Of a stretch of 64,000 nucleotides of DNA, positions 11,801 to 22,313 are shown in pieces. The notes beneath the pieces are model-generated. The model searched no databases and had not been told where the DNA came from. It was given only the letters and a program-made list of their open reading frames with translations. The stretch is from Phragmites australis (lineage: Eukaryota; Streptophyta; Magnoliopsida; Poales; Poaceae), in NCBI RefSeq assembly GCF_958298935.1, contig NC_084925.1, forward strand, positions 15,125,001-15,189,000, given 5' to 3'. The position numbers and the translations under genes are program-made. Positions within the stretch are counted from its first letter, which is position 1, and each line of letters starts with the position of its first letter.

Positions 11801-11935
11801 AGGAGACATTGAACTTCTCTGTGTGAATATTGAACACCAATTGGCAAATATTTTCACAAAACCTTTGGATTCTTCTCGTTTTAGCGTTCTTTTGGGAGAA
11901 CTTGGTGTTATTCATCCTATGGGATTGTTTTGAGG
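8826..11935 (+). pseudogene. pol of copia element 1 (protease-integrase-RT-RNase H), broken
   Basis: Protease near 8850-8890: the usual D-S-G active-site triplet reads D-F-R before CSCHMSGD, so it is probably dead. GAG-pre-integrase follows (about 9250-9380: FWHCRLGYVGIDHL, then C..C). The integrase core at 9495-9809 shows VDDYSRYSWV, SDNGTEF and PKQNGVVERKN, so the D, D and E positions are present; a TGA at 9807 follows. Reverse transcriptase (about 10480-11090) has [10 protein letters not shown] and a catalytic box reading CVDDI instead of YVDDI. RNase H (11106-11935) shows SDADFGG and AWSSRKQSS. Frameshifts near 9060, 9380 and 10600 and further stops break the polyprotein. Confidence 0.88.
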
Positions 11936-12908
11936 GGAGTTTTTATATCTTTGGAACTTGTCAAAGTTTATAAAAATAAGAAACAATGAAATATTATTAG
12001 CATCATATATGATACATATATGACTTTTGAAGCCAGTTCTTATGCTACATAGGAGTTTTTGCACTTTCATATCTACATGTGTAACTGTGTAGTTTTTGTC
12101 ATGATTTTTTAAATCGAATGACAACTTGAATTAAATATTGGCATGGTTAAACTCTCTTGATTACTTTGATCTTTTATAAAAATGCTATATGTGAAAGAAT
12201 CAAAGAAATGAAAAGGTATTGAATAATAGTTAATAGACAAAAGATCAAGGAAGTATGCATTGTCGCACTTCTTTTTTTGAGACTACTTATCATTGTCTGA
12301 AGCTTGTGATTGTCTTTTTGACATAGGCTTTTCATGGTTAGATAGAATAAGGCTGATGGTGCATATAATTCCTTGCAAAAGAATATGAGAAATTCTTGGC
12401 ATCAAAATTAGCATCTTGTTACATGTCTTTTTAATCAAAACAATGACATACTTTTGATATTCATGTTTTTGATAGCATATAAATTGAGGATTCGAGTGAT
12501 TGAGATTGTGAGACCATGCATTGCAAATAAATCATTAATTATACTTGATAAGTTGTGCTCAGACTATATTTTTACATGTGTAGACGGGTTGGTGCAAGTA
12601 TTCTTGATAGTGTGGTTTGGTTGAGTATTTGTTATATATGTGGATGAACTCTGATGCTCATTGAAATAATTGAAATAACAATATTTGATTCTCTCTTTTG
12701 AATTTTTGATGAAATCATTGCCAAAGGGGGAGAGAAAGTTTCTCATTTTTGCTTCAAAGGATTTTTTTCTTCAAAGGGGGAGAGAAAAAAAAATTTCTTC
12801 AAAAGATTTTTTTATCTTTTGATTTCACTTTGCGTTTGGTTTTAAAATCAAATCATGTCTGTTAAAAGGTTGCCAATGTTCACAGGTGAGTTACCGATGT
12901 TTTCATCC
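11936..12908 (+). other. Non-coding 3' region of copia element 1
   Basis: About 970 bp of AT-rich sequence between the end of RNase H and the polypurine tract. No ORF above about 70 codons is convincing. Two copies of the run AAAGGGGGAGAGAAA at 12722-12788 look like duplicated polypurine-rich words. Nothing like the third ORF of copia element 2 is seen. Confidence 0.6.
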
Positions 12909-12918
12909 AGGGGGAGAT
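12909..12918 (+). promoter_or_regulatory. Polypurine tract of copia element 1
   Basis: AGGGGGAGAT lies directly before the 3' LTR start TGTGAGATC. It would prime plus-strand DNA synthesis. Confidence 0.8.
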
Positions 12919-14364
12919 TGTGAGATCATGTGATGAAAAATTGATTTGATTGATGAAATTGGCAGAGCAAAGTGATTTAGCATAATGACATTTGGTTGAT
13001 GTTCATGAGTTGCTAAGATATGCGTGGATAGCATAGTTGGTTTGATATGCTATCATTAGTTGGGTATGCTTATATTAGCATGTTGGTTTTGTTTGTAGTT
13101 TGCGTGATGTTGCGTGAACTGATCTTGAGTCAAGTCGGGAAGGACTTGTGCTTGTACTGGATTTTTGTTTGATTCATGTGCAGGTGTTGCTCGAAGGCGA
13201 ACATGGCCGATGACGGATTGATGAACTAAGTTCAGGGAGGAATTGAGGTTCCGTGACTAGGTTCAGGAGGAACTGAGGTTGTGGTGATTGAGGATGTCAT
13301 GCGGGATGTTCGAGCTGAGAAAACAATGCATATGGAGACAAGGTTTCACGATGGACGGAAGAGGTGATCTGATCGTGAGAGGACGTGAAGACTAATTTGT
13401 GTTCAAGTCAGAGCTGGCACAAGGGAGTTGTGTGGTGGCTGGACTTGAGACAAGAGTTAGTGTTGGAGACGGACTCTGAGTTGGTTACGTATATGCATGT
13501 ATGCATGGGAGATGTGCATGCATGATTACGTAAGAGTTGTTGGCTAATTAGCTTAATTAGCGGAAGCTGTTTGTCCTCTTGTTGGTAGAAGAGGATAGAG
13601 ACCAGATTGAATATGACAGAGAGTTGTAGTTCAATTTGTTCACGCTTGTGTGTGTGGCTACCCTATAAATAGAGAAGTCTGTTGTATTGGATAGAGTACA
13701 ATAGAGCACAGAATAGGGTAGCGCAACGCAGCAGAGAGATAGGGAAACTTGAGAGATAGTTGGTTTGGGATTTTGTGAAAATTCTTGTTGGATGCTTTGG
13801 AGAGGCATCTTGTAAACTCATCTATGCAATGAAAATCAAGTTTCATAAGTTGATGAGTTGCTAATTCGGAATTTTCTCTGCGTTCTATATTTTGCATGTT
13901 TGGTTTTGGTTTTTGATTAATCTCATGCTCTTATCAAGTGGCATCTTGGTTTAATCCATCCAAAACCTTGATAGAATATCTAGTATTTGATTTGAGAAAA
14001 TTTAAAGTGGATTTGGTTTATTCTCGAGTAGCTTTTTGTCAACTCGACTAAGTTTTGATCTACTCGATACTGGTTGACACATTTTGCTTCGACGATGAAT
14101 AACTTTTGATCCCCAAACCTGATTTACTCAATACTTATTGCGTTAGTTTCGTATTTGAATCTAGTTTCTGATGACCAAATTTGAGAGAAATCCGACAAGC
14201 AGATCTTTTTGTACATCATTTTTACCAGAGTGTGTACATTCTATTTCGAGTGGAATACCGATTTTAAATCAATTTTTGATTTGAGTGAGTTAATCTTTGA
14301 ATTTGGTTTCCGCAATAATTCACCCCCCCTCTGATTGGGTATTTTGCACATATTCGATCCTACA
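12919..14364 (+). repeat. 3' LTR of copia element 1 (1446 bp)
   Basis: Starts TGTGAGATC and ends GATCCTACA, a near-perfect inverted terminal pair with TG...CA ends. Only the last roughly 560 bp are matched in the 5' LTR. It is followed directly by CACTA transposase sequence at 14365. Confidence 0.92.
13663..13672 (+). promoter_or_regulatory. TATA box in 3' LTR of copia element 1
   Basis: CTATAAATAG about 745 bp into the LTR, a normal position for the U3 promoter. In this copy it would point outward into 14365 and beyond. Confidence 0.65.
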
Positions 14365-15060
14365 GAGAACATGAAGGTGAAGGGTTGCAGGGCTCCTATG
14401 AAAATGATCGCCAAACTTTGGAGAAGCCACAGGAGCAAGCTTGTGAACGAGTATATGGCAAAAGGGTTGGAGCCCTTCAGCAAGTACCCATATATGAAAA
14501 GGGAGGATTTGGAAGCTTTTGTTGGGTTGAAGAGCTCAGAGGTATTCCAAATGGAGAGTTTAACAAAGAAGCAGCTTTAGACAAAGAATAAGCAAAATTA
14601 CAAACTAGGCAGTGATAAATGGCAGGCCAAGGATAAAAAGTTAGCCAACAAAGGTCACGAGAATCCTTGGGTGCAATTACCGGGACAATCATAATCATAT
14701 TTGCGAATGAGGGGTAAGGTATTAGATAGTGGAGAAATCACCTTCAAATCCAGAAAGAAACTGAGGTAGTCACTGAAAAGGTGAACGGAATATTAGCCCA
14801 ATCCACCGAAGGTTCATTCACCAGGTTTAGAGAAAATGATGAGCTCTCCACTGACCCAGGTCACGTGCGAGGCATGTCTAGTTTCTAGGGCTAGAAGTTA
14901 GGCTTCACTGAACATGTCAGGATGTATAAGAAGAGGAAGAGGTCGGGTCCAATCAATGTGCAAGCATTGATCAAGTCAATCATGAAGAGCGTTTATCAAG
15001 TCAATCATGAAGAGCGTTTATCAAGTCAATCATGAAGAGCATTTATCAAGTCCTCGTTGA
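14365..15060 (+). pseudogene. CACTA transposase fragment (En/Spm type)
   Basis: The plus strand reads MKMIAKLWRSHRSKL ... then MKREDLEAFVGLKSSEVFQ, followed by KKQLQTKNKQN-like and a RFRENDELSTDPGHVRG-like stretch with frameshifts and stops. The order resembles the plant 'Transposase, Ptta/En/Spm' region: Lys-rich NK-N motif, later END-L ... GHVRG, then Gly-Phe and a Tyr-Arg-Lys tail. In an intact element the protein would bind subterminal repeats and cut at CACTA ends in the nucleus. No start codon or N-terminal part remains. Confidence 0.65.
14971..15045. repeat. 25-bp tandem triplication in CACTA fragment
   Basis: TCAAGTCAATCATGAAGAGC plus five bases starts at 14971, 14996 and 15021, an exact 25-bp period. 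It lies within 30 bp of the point where CACTA sequence gives way to element B. Confidence 0.9.
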
Positions 15061-15072
15061 ATTTGTTCCAGA

Positions 15073-15260
15073 TTTCTGACCCCCTCGGCCCTTAGCCGCT
15101 GCCTGGCTATGGAGGTAATCAATCCGGAGCCTCGCGACAGCGTGTCGGAAGAGAAGCCTAAGGCTAGACGGGAGAGGTGGTCCTCGACCCCCTCGGCCCT
15201 TAGCTTCTTCCCAGCTCAGGAGGTAATCGGTCTGGAGCCTGGCAACGACGTGTCGGAAAC
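15073..15260. repeat. 108-bp repeat block in element B (truncated)
   Basis: About 1.7 copies of the unit seen at 788-1480 and 3735-4016 (CCCTCGGCCCTTAGC ... GGAGGTAATC ... GTGTCGGAA). The left edge is the truncation point of element B against CACTA sequence. Confidence 0.85.
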
Positions 15261-15589
15261 TACTGCCTCTGCAATGAATAGTTAGGGATTCCATACTATT
15301 TCTCGTGCCACGCAGAGTGGGTTTTTACTTAATATTAGCATGATCTTCATAAACGATGTATGAATCGTCTCTTAGATGAGACTATAGGGTAATGACTTTA
15401 CCTTTTATCGTGTGTGTTTGAGTCACGTGGGCCATACCTCTTCCTGCGGGGAGGGGGATTTATACCCCTTTGATCTGTTGGCTGTGCTTCTCGGAGGCTA
15501 GTGGGTTTCATACTTCTCTGGCACAGAGGTGTTTGCTTTCAAGATGTTGGGGGATTTTGTTCGATAGGACTTTTTAGAACCACTCTGTC
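15261..15589. other. Spacer in element B
   Basis: Counterpart of 1481-1799 in element A, including a shared GTTTGAGTCACG word and CATACC followed by TCCTGCGGGGAGGGGGATTT. No gene seen. Confidence 0.6.
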
Positions 15590-16375
15590 TGGTGGAGGTT
15601 TTTTGGGAAGACATCCCCATCTGTGGGGTTTTTTTGAAGACTCTCCATCTTGCGGAGGTTTTTGCAAGGTTCTCCGTCCTGTGGAGGTTTTTTGGAAGAC
15701 ATCTCCATTTGCGGGGGCTTTTGAAGACTCTCCGTTGTGTGGAGGTTTTTGCAAGGCTCTCTGTCCTGCAGAGGTTTTGTAAGACTCTCTGTCTTGCGGA
15801 GGTTTTGGATGTCTCTCCATTTTCGCGGAGGTTTGGTAAGACTCTCCGTCTTGCAAAAGTTTTGGAGGATTCTCCATTTTTGTCAGAGGTTTAGTAGGAC
15901 TCTCTATTTTGGCAGAGGTTTTTGTAAGACGCTCCATCTCGTGGAGTTTTTCGTAAGTGTCTCTGTTTTTGCCAAAGGCTTTGTAAGACTCTCCGTTTTT
16001 GCCGAAGCTTTCCCAGGACTCTCCGTTTTTGTCGGAGGTTTTGTAAGACTCTCCGTTTTTGCCGGATGTTATGTAAGTCTCTCCATTTTTGTCGAAGGTT
16101 TTGTAGGTCTCTCCATTTTTGCTGGAGGTTTTGTAAGATTCTCTATTTTTGTCAAAGGTTTTGTAGGACTATCCATTTTCACCAGAGGTTTTGTAACATT
16201 CTCCATTTTTGGCAGAGGTTTTATAGGTCTCTCTATTTTTGCCGGAGGTTTCGTAAGTTTCTTCGTTTTTGTCGTAGGTTTTGTAGGACTCTCCGCTTTT
16301 GCCGGAGGTTTTGTAGGTCTCTTCGTTTTTGCCGGAGGTTTTTAAGTCTCTCCATTTTTAGGTTTTGTATCCCCT
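15590..16375. repeat. 30-bp repeat block in element B (about 26 units)
   Basis: Same unit as 1800-2290, longer here and more regular at the right (TTTGCCGGAGGTTTTGTAAG forms). All six-frame ORFs here, including one of 202 codons at 15737-16345, come from the multiple-of-three period. Confidence 0.9.
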
Positions 16376-16389
16376 TTAGCATGTATTAA

Positions 16390-17375
16390 TGACGAAGGCT
16401 CTACACACTATTGGAGCTACGCAATACCTTCCAAGAAACCTAGGCAATCTTGCCTTCTAGGTGACCTAGGCATGCTACGCCCGCGGTGTGTAGGCTTGTC
16501 GTGCTCCCAAGGAAATGCCCCGAGTGCACTGCAACACTGCCCACCAAGGGTGTGCCCTGGCACATGGCATTTATACGACCAAAGCTATGCAATACCTTCC
16601 AGGAAGCCTATGCTTGATGCCTTCGTGGTGACCTAGGAATGCTGCGCCCGTGGTATATAAGCATGTCATGCAACAAGAATTCCTTGCGATAGCATTCCTT
16701 AGAGCACCACACCTCACATCAAGGTCATCCCTTGATATGCGGTGTACACACTACCAAGGCTATGCAATGCCTTCTAGAACATATTGGCATAATCTGCCTT
16801 TTAGGTGACCTAGGCATGCTACACTGCTGTAGGTGTATGGGTCCCACTACCTACCAGGGCAAAGCCTACCCTTCAGGAAACCTTTTTAGGTGACATTAGG
16901 TTTAGGCAAGCAATTCTTACAGATGTGTGGGCATGTCACGCCTCCCGAGAAATCCTTCGGGGGCGCTGCAACTACATTACCAAGGAAGTCCCTTGATAAC
17001 TGGCATCTACACACTATCAAGACTATGCAACTCCTTCCAGGAAACCTATTCTTGATACCTTCGAGGTGACCTAGGCTTGTTGTGCCCGCAGTGTGTAGGC
17101 ATGTCATGCAACGAGGATTCCTTGCGACAACATTCCTCAAAGCACCGCATCTGCACCTCTGAGGACATCCCCTGGGGCGTGGCTTCGACACTACTAAGGC
17201 TATGCAATGCCTTCCAGGACACCTTGGCATAATCTTCCCTCTGGGTGACCTAGGCATGCGTCGTAGCTACAGGTGTGTGGGTCTCACTATTTATCAAGAC
17301 TACGCGATACCTTCCAAGAAACCTAGGTAGTCTTGCCTTCCAGGTGACCTAGGCATGCTGCGTCCGTGGTACGTG
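16390..17375. repeat. Degenerate long repeat block R2 in element B
   Basis: Same recurring phrases as 2300-3400 (CTTCCAGGAAACCTA, AGGTGACCTAGGCATGCT). Order and spacing are broadly conserved between the two elements. Confidence 0.8.
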
Positions 17376-17735
17376 GGTTTTTGCATGGTTATGTACTAGT
17401 TAAGTTTTGCAGTCTATTGTTAACAATAAGAAGCTACTTGCAGTATAAGACATAGCTAGGTCAGACAACTATTCATAACTCATGTCAAATGAAGATGTAA
17501 CTAAAGTTCTACTGCTTGCTGCTAAATAGGGACATAATTTAGATTTACCATTTCTACCTAGTGGCTATCTGGTGTAAAAAATTCTAGCAGTAAGGTTGCA
17601 GACCTCCAACATATTTTGATCTTACTGTACGAAAGATAGACCAGCTAGGTAAACTATCGATAGGTAATATTTGGCGTTCCTTTGCCAGAACAAGGCCTCT
17701 ATAATGAGGCTTGAAGGCTTTGAAGCCTATGGCTA
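17376..17735. other. Spacer in element B
   Basis: Counterpart of 3401-3734. No gene seen. Confidence 0.6.
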
Positions 17736-18145
17736 GGCCGAGAGAGGTGGCCCTCGACCCCTCGGCCCTTAGCCGCTGCCCAGCTCTGGAGGTAATCCGT
17801 TTGGAGCCTGGCGACGATGTGTCAGAGGCAAAGCCGAAGGCTAGACAGGAGAGGTGGTCCTCGACCCCCTCGGCCCTTAGCCACTGCCTGGCTCCGAAGG
17901 TAATCCGTCTGGAGCCTTGTGACGGCATGTCGGAGGTGAAGCCGAAGGCTAGTCGGGAGAGGTGGTTCTCGGCCCCCTCGGCCCTTAGCCACTACCCGGC
18001 TCCGGATGTAATCTGTCGGAGCTTGGCGATGGCGTGTCAGAGGTGAAGCTGAAGACTAGACTGGAGAGGTGGTCCTCAACCCCCTCAGCCCTTAGCCGCT
18101 GCCCAGTTCTGAAGGTAATCCGTCTGGAGCCTGGGGGTGGCATTC
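17736..18145. repeat. Second 108-bp repeat block in element B (about 3.8 copies)
   Basis: The GAGGTAATCCGT landmark recurs at a period near 108 bp; counterpart of 3735-4016. One more unit than in element A, as expected for an array that expands and contracts. Confidence 0.85.
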
Positions 18146-18239
18146 TTAGACTCAGTCCTCGTAGCTGGGATATTGCACCGTCGATGGCAGAGTTGGTGGC
18201 GACGGAGCAGGTTTGGAGGGCCAGGGATTTGCCCGGGAG

Positions 18240-19042
18240 TTTGCCCTAGGCTTTCGACCCCTATGCTACCCTTCGCCAGTTCCCTTTGTGGCTAGGTATC
18301 CTGCTTGTCTTCCAAGGTACTCCTCCCAAAAGGTCATGAGGGTTAGGCAATCGTTGGTGTTGTGACCGCGCCTGGTCCATGCAGGATGCACCCGTGTGCC
18401 TCTGGGGGTACCGGAGCTTGTGGTTGATGTTGAGGTCACTGCCAAGGGTCGCGTAACCTAGAGCCCATGGTTTCCCTAGGGCCTCCTTTCCTTTGAGGAG
18501 ACCATCGAGGTCGTCCGGTGAACTGGCTTTCGAAGCCAGTGTGGCTCTGACTATGCCTCCCTGGACGAGATGGACTTGGAGTTCCCTACGTGCGGTTGGC
18601 ATGACGAGGGCTGCGTTAGGAGGCACTGGTAGGGTCTACACCCTCCAGAACCTTACGCCTCCTCGAATGCCTCTTTTGCCGGAGGGGCCCGAGGAGGACG
18701 CTAAGTGGAAAAATTCTCCAAAATTTTTGGCTCGCCCAAGGCATCTCAGGTGCTGCCGAAGGAGATACTTTGAGACCAAGCCTAGGTGGGAACATCCTTT
18801 GGTTCGACCGGCCAGAACCACTGGAAAGCGGCCTGCTTGGCTATGACCTCGGCCGCGAACTCTCTTGGTGCAGCGAGGTCTTCGCCATGCAGGGGTTGGA
18901 AGGCCTCCATGCCATGTAAAGTTTCCCTACCGACCCAAGGTTTTGGGTCGGTTAAGGCCAGAGGAACACTGTCCCATACGGCAGCGGGGCTGGAGGGTGC
19001 ACGCGGTGTGCATGGCTGAGACAACCACGCATAGGGTTGCAT
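18240..19042 (-). pseudogene. Decayed gag of element B
   Basis: The start is M at 19042 (MQPYAWLSQPC), shared with element A at 4909, followed by VWDSVPLALTDPKPWV and a conserved AKQAAF. Near 18350-18410 the zinc knuckle C-I-L-H ... G-H-N-T-N-D-C is present with its last cysteine, but split by a one-base frameshift. Comparing A and B, each is broken at a different place, so both descend from a coding ancestor. The coding region ends close to the 108-bp repeats; nothing resembling protease or polymerase follows. Expected role in an active relative: particle and nucleocapsid protein. Confidence 0.65.
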
Positions 19043-19124
19043 GGTTGCAACGGTGGATATGGCGGCTAGCGCATTGGTGGTTTTTCTGGTAGATTCCTAC
19101 CCCTCTTTAGCACTTCTGTGTTCA

Positions 19125-19144
19125 AATCCCCACAGATGGCGCGC
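19125..19144 (-). promoter_or_regulatory. Primer binding site of element B
   Basis: GCGCGCCATCTGTGGGGATT on the minus strand directly after the LTR end CTCCAACA, matching the site of element A with two substitutions. Confidence 0.65.
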
Positions 19145-19716
19145 TGTTGGAGCAAGAGATCGTCTTACCCCAGCAAGTATGGTGAGAGTTTCTTCTAAGG
19201 AGGAGACTCAAGCTTGGAGAGAAAGTTTGAGAGGAAGGAACACCATAAATGTATTGACAGTAGAAAAATGGATCGGTCCAGGGGAGTATCACAGCGTGAT
19301 CTAGTGTTTGCGCACTTTTGTGTCCTTTTGTGTTGCCTTGAGCATTCTCCTTGTGGCCTCGCCGTTCCCAAATGACCATGACCCCTATTTATAGGATGGT
19401 ACGTAGCTTAGTGTCCAAGTTATCACGATATACAAATTTCTAGGACCTGGCCGAATTACTAGGTCTTATTCTGGATAATTACTTTTTACCCTACACAGAA
19501 GATAAATATCTACCGTGGTAACTATTGTTGTGCCTGCCCCCTAAGGGGTGAGTCGGTGGCCAATTGCATCCCAGCGCTCCACTGCCGAGGGTGTCAGGAC
19601 GACTTTCATCATACTAGGGTTTCAGGATAAGCACCACTTGCACTGGTATTAATCATCTGTCACCTCACGTCAGGTCGGCTGTAGGAGGGTTTCCTTTCTC
19701 CCCTGGTATTACCTCC
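19145..19716 (-). repeat. PBS-proximal part of the LTR of element B
   Basis: Matches 5012-5480 of element A and the right-hand part of the solo LTR at 19717-20240. It ends at CCTCC (19712-19716), the target duplication of the inserted solo LTR. A TATA box CTATAAATAG lies on the minus strand at 19385-19394. Confidence 0.8.
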
Positions 19717-20723
19717 TGTTGGTGCAAGGGTTTGTCTTGCCCTAGCAAGTACGGCGAGATTTTCTTCTAAGGAGGAGACTCAAGCTTGGAGACAAAGTTT
19801 AAGAGGAAGAAATGCCACGAATGTATTGATGGTAGAAAAAATGGATAAATCTGGGGGGGGGGGGAGTATCACAGCGTTCGCTGTGATGCGTGTTCTGTGT
19901 CCGTCTGCCGTCTAGCCCTCTCTATCCTGTCGTTGGGTCTTTGTCCTATCATCGGGTCTCTGTCCTCCCTCTCCCAAGTGACCATGGCCCCTATTTATAG
20001 GGTTATGCATAGCTTGGTGTACAAGTTATTGTAATGTACAAATATCTAGGACCTAACCGAATTACTGGGCCTTATCCCGGATAACTACTTTCTACCCTAC
20101 CGGGGAGATAAATATCTATCGTTGTAACTATCGTGGTGCCTCCCCCCTGAAGGGGGTGAGCCAGTCGCCAATTGTGGCCCGGCACCGCACTGTCAGGGGT
20201 GTCAGGATAGCCTCCATCACGCAGGGGTGTCAGAGAAACGTCCATTAGCTTTGGCCTTTAATGCCGGTCACTTCCTTGCAAGCAAAGCATGACCGGTGCT
20301 GCCCTTCTAGCAGATCTTTCCGAAGGCATGATGACTCACCCTACTGCCTTTGGGAAGGCGGCCTGGGCCTCCTGAGGTGGGGGCCTCGGGAGGCATGGCT
20401 TTGGGAGGTGAAGCCTTCGGGAGGCAGGACTCCAGAAGGCTGGGGCTTCAGGAGGCCAAGGCTTCGGGGGACCGAGGCTTTGGGAGACCAAGGTCTCGGG
20501 GGGAGCCTGGCTTCGGGAGGCCGGATTTTGGGAGGCTGAGCCTTCGGGAGGCCGAGCTGATCAAGCCAAGGGAAGGCTTTGTAGGTACGAAGAGGTACCG
20601 TGAAGGGACCTGATGACTTCAGAGGTCGAGCCTTTAGCTGAGGATCTAGAGATCAAGGCTCCGGAGAGACCTGGATAGTAATCTTTAACCATTATCCTCA
20701 GGCTGGTTTATTTTCCCCCAACA
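19717..20723 (-). repeat. Solo LTR of the A/B family inside the LTR of element B (1007 bp)
   Basis: On the minus strand it starts TGTTGGGGGAAAATAAACC at 20723 and ends CACCAACA at 19717. Flanks are CCTCC (19712-19716) and TCTCC (20724-20728), a five-base duplication with one mismatch. LTR sequence of the same family continues on both sides. It carries a 12-G run at 19853-19864 and the GGCTTCGGGAGGCC minisatellite at about 20380-20560. Confidence 0.78.
19991..20000 (-). promoter_or_regulatory. TATA box in solo LTR of A/B family
   Basis: CTATAAATAG on the minus strand, at the same LTR position as 19385-19394. A likely promoter core by comparison with other LTRs in the window. Confidence 0.55.
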
Positions 20724-20798
20724 TCTCCTAAGTCTAGTTGCATCTTTAGGCTTTGGAAGGCCGCACGGGCTCCGGAGGGGTAGACCGAAGGGGTCCGC
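20724..20798 (-). repeat. Middle part of the LTR of element B
   Basis: Short stretch between the solo LTR and the CRM element. It begins with the solo LTR duplication TCTCC and ends with the CRM duplication TCCGC. It reads on at 30978 once the CRM element is removed. Confidence 0.65.
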
Positions 20799-21385
20799 TG
20801 ATGAGGACATCACTCTTTCGGATACACACACACCGAGTATTCCTCCAACAATAGGTCCATTAACACGAGCTCGTGCACGTCAACTAAATCATGAGGTGAG
20901 CTCGTTCCTTAGTGTTCCTTTATATTTTGATGAGGATGGGATGCTACTGAATAATTGTGATGTATTGTTACTTAGGAACACAGGAGAAGAACAGCAAGGG
21001 CGCTCAAGCCAAGGTGGAGGTCCAATCCAGTTCGAGTCCGTTTCGGAGTCCAGAACCAGTCTGCACTAAAATCGTCGCCCAGGACGCATACGGACTCCGT
21101 TTTTGACGTTCTACACATGGTTGGAAAGCTAAGGAGATAAGCTTTCCAGCGGAACTGGTCCCATGTACAAATTCTTTCTGAGTCAACAGGAATCGTCAAA
21201 ACAAAGTGACATCCAGAATCTGTCAGGGTGCTGCGCCACCATCTTTTGGGCCGTTGGGCCGTGTAACGTGTTGGAGTCCATTAGGGACACGTCCAGAGGT
21301 CCTTGACCGACCCTAGTCTTTTATATACAGTAGCCGCCACCCTAATTAGGGTTGGGTTTTGGTTAGATATTGATCTACACATTAC
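20799..21385 (+). repeat. 5' LTR of CRM element (conserved part)
   Basis: Near-identical to 30067-30653 of the 3' LTR, then the two part company right after GATCTACACA. The expected LTR length from the 3' copy is 906 bp, so the R-U5 part of this LTR is missing or replaced. Its exact right edge cannot be placed from sequence alone. Confidence 0.85.
21319..21328 (+). promoter_or_regulatory. TATA box in 5' LTR of CRM element
   Basis: TTTTATATACAG about 520 bp into the LTR, repeated at 30587-30596 in the 3' LTR. Likely start region for the genomic transcript. Confidence 0.6.
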
Positions 21386-22313
21386 TCGATTTGCCACCGC
21401 GAGCCGCCTTGTGTTACTTTCCGCCACGCCAACCCTAGATAGGTCGCAAGCCGTCTTGTATCAATTGCCCTGCCACCGCTGCCATCCTTGTTCTTCTCGC
21501 AATCCTATTGCTTGCAATACCTTAAAGAGGTCAATTTCTGCAAGAGTTGCTTGAGAAAAAACCCTAACTCGACAGAGGTTCAGTAAAACAGCCATAACTT
21601 TCTCATACGGACTCGGAATCAGGCAAAAAAATTTTTCACGGACATCTACAGAAAAAGTTACATCCGTTGCTCCCCGGCATTGCCGGGTTCCGCCGAAATT
21701 TTTTTCCCAAATTCAGCTCAGAAGATTGAGTATTCGAGCCGTGAAGTTTCCTCACGCTTTTTAGAGAACGTGCTTGATTTTCTATAGGCCACATTTTGCA
21801 TCCGTTTGAGGTGAAAATTTCTGTGGTTGTTGCTTCTGTGCTCCTAGTTCAGAAAAAAATATCAGAAAAATACGAAAAAAAATTTCGTGATTCCTACTAG
21901 TGCTAAAAGACAAAAAAGAGGAGCACATATAGAACACCCAGATCATTGTGCTATTTGCTGTGTCTTTCTCTGATCATCCTTTTTAGCTTTGTTTCAGCTG
22001 TTGTGCTAGGACTAGGGACACATGATAGACCAGCAACTGTGATTCATACTTTGGACACTTATTTAGCTTTGCTCATCTGATTACAGTTATTGCTAATCCT
22101 TGCTACCATATTGTGCCTTCCAAGCTCCACCTCCTTTGATCCGAACAGGTTCACTCTTGCAATCATCCCACGCTTCCACGGTTGTTCCTCCTTGCTGCGT
22201 TGGTAAGAACATTTGTAAGAGCGTGGTAAGACGCTTGAGTGTGTGTGATTCCACCTTCCACAACCTAGTAGTTGATAGGGATAATATTTGTTGTCCTTTG
22301 TTTTCTACTGACC
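21386..22313 (+). other. Divergent leader of CRM element
   Basis: About 930 bp between the conserved LTR part and the gag start. It contains no convincing gene and no recognisable TGGTATCAGAGC-type primer site. It includes several A-rich runs (for example 21619-21640 and 21850-21885). Part of it may be a replaced LTR end. Confidence 0.5.

Larger units (their letters stand above)
5957..14364 (+). mobile_element. Ty1/copia LTR retrotransposon 1 (degenerate)
   Basis: Order on the plus strand: partial 5' LTR (5957-6513), primer site TGGTATAAGAGC, gag, protease, integrase, reverse transcriptase, RNase H, about 1 kb of non-coding sequence, polypurine tract, and a full 1446-bp 3' LTR (12919-14364). 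Integrase before reverse transcriptase is the copia order. The 5' LTR lacks its first roughly 880 bp compared with the 3' LTR, so the left edge is a deletion or recombination junction. Many stops and frameshifts make the element inactive. Confidence 0.93.

Noticed and set aside
15737..16389. 202-codon plus-strand ORF with Phe/Gly-rich decapeptide repeats
   Set aside because: Artefact of the 30-bp repeat; the equivalent array in element A is open in other frames too.
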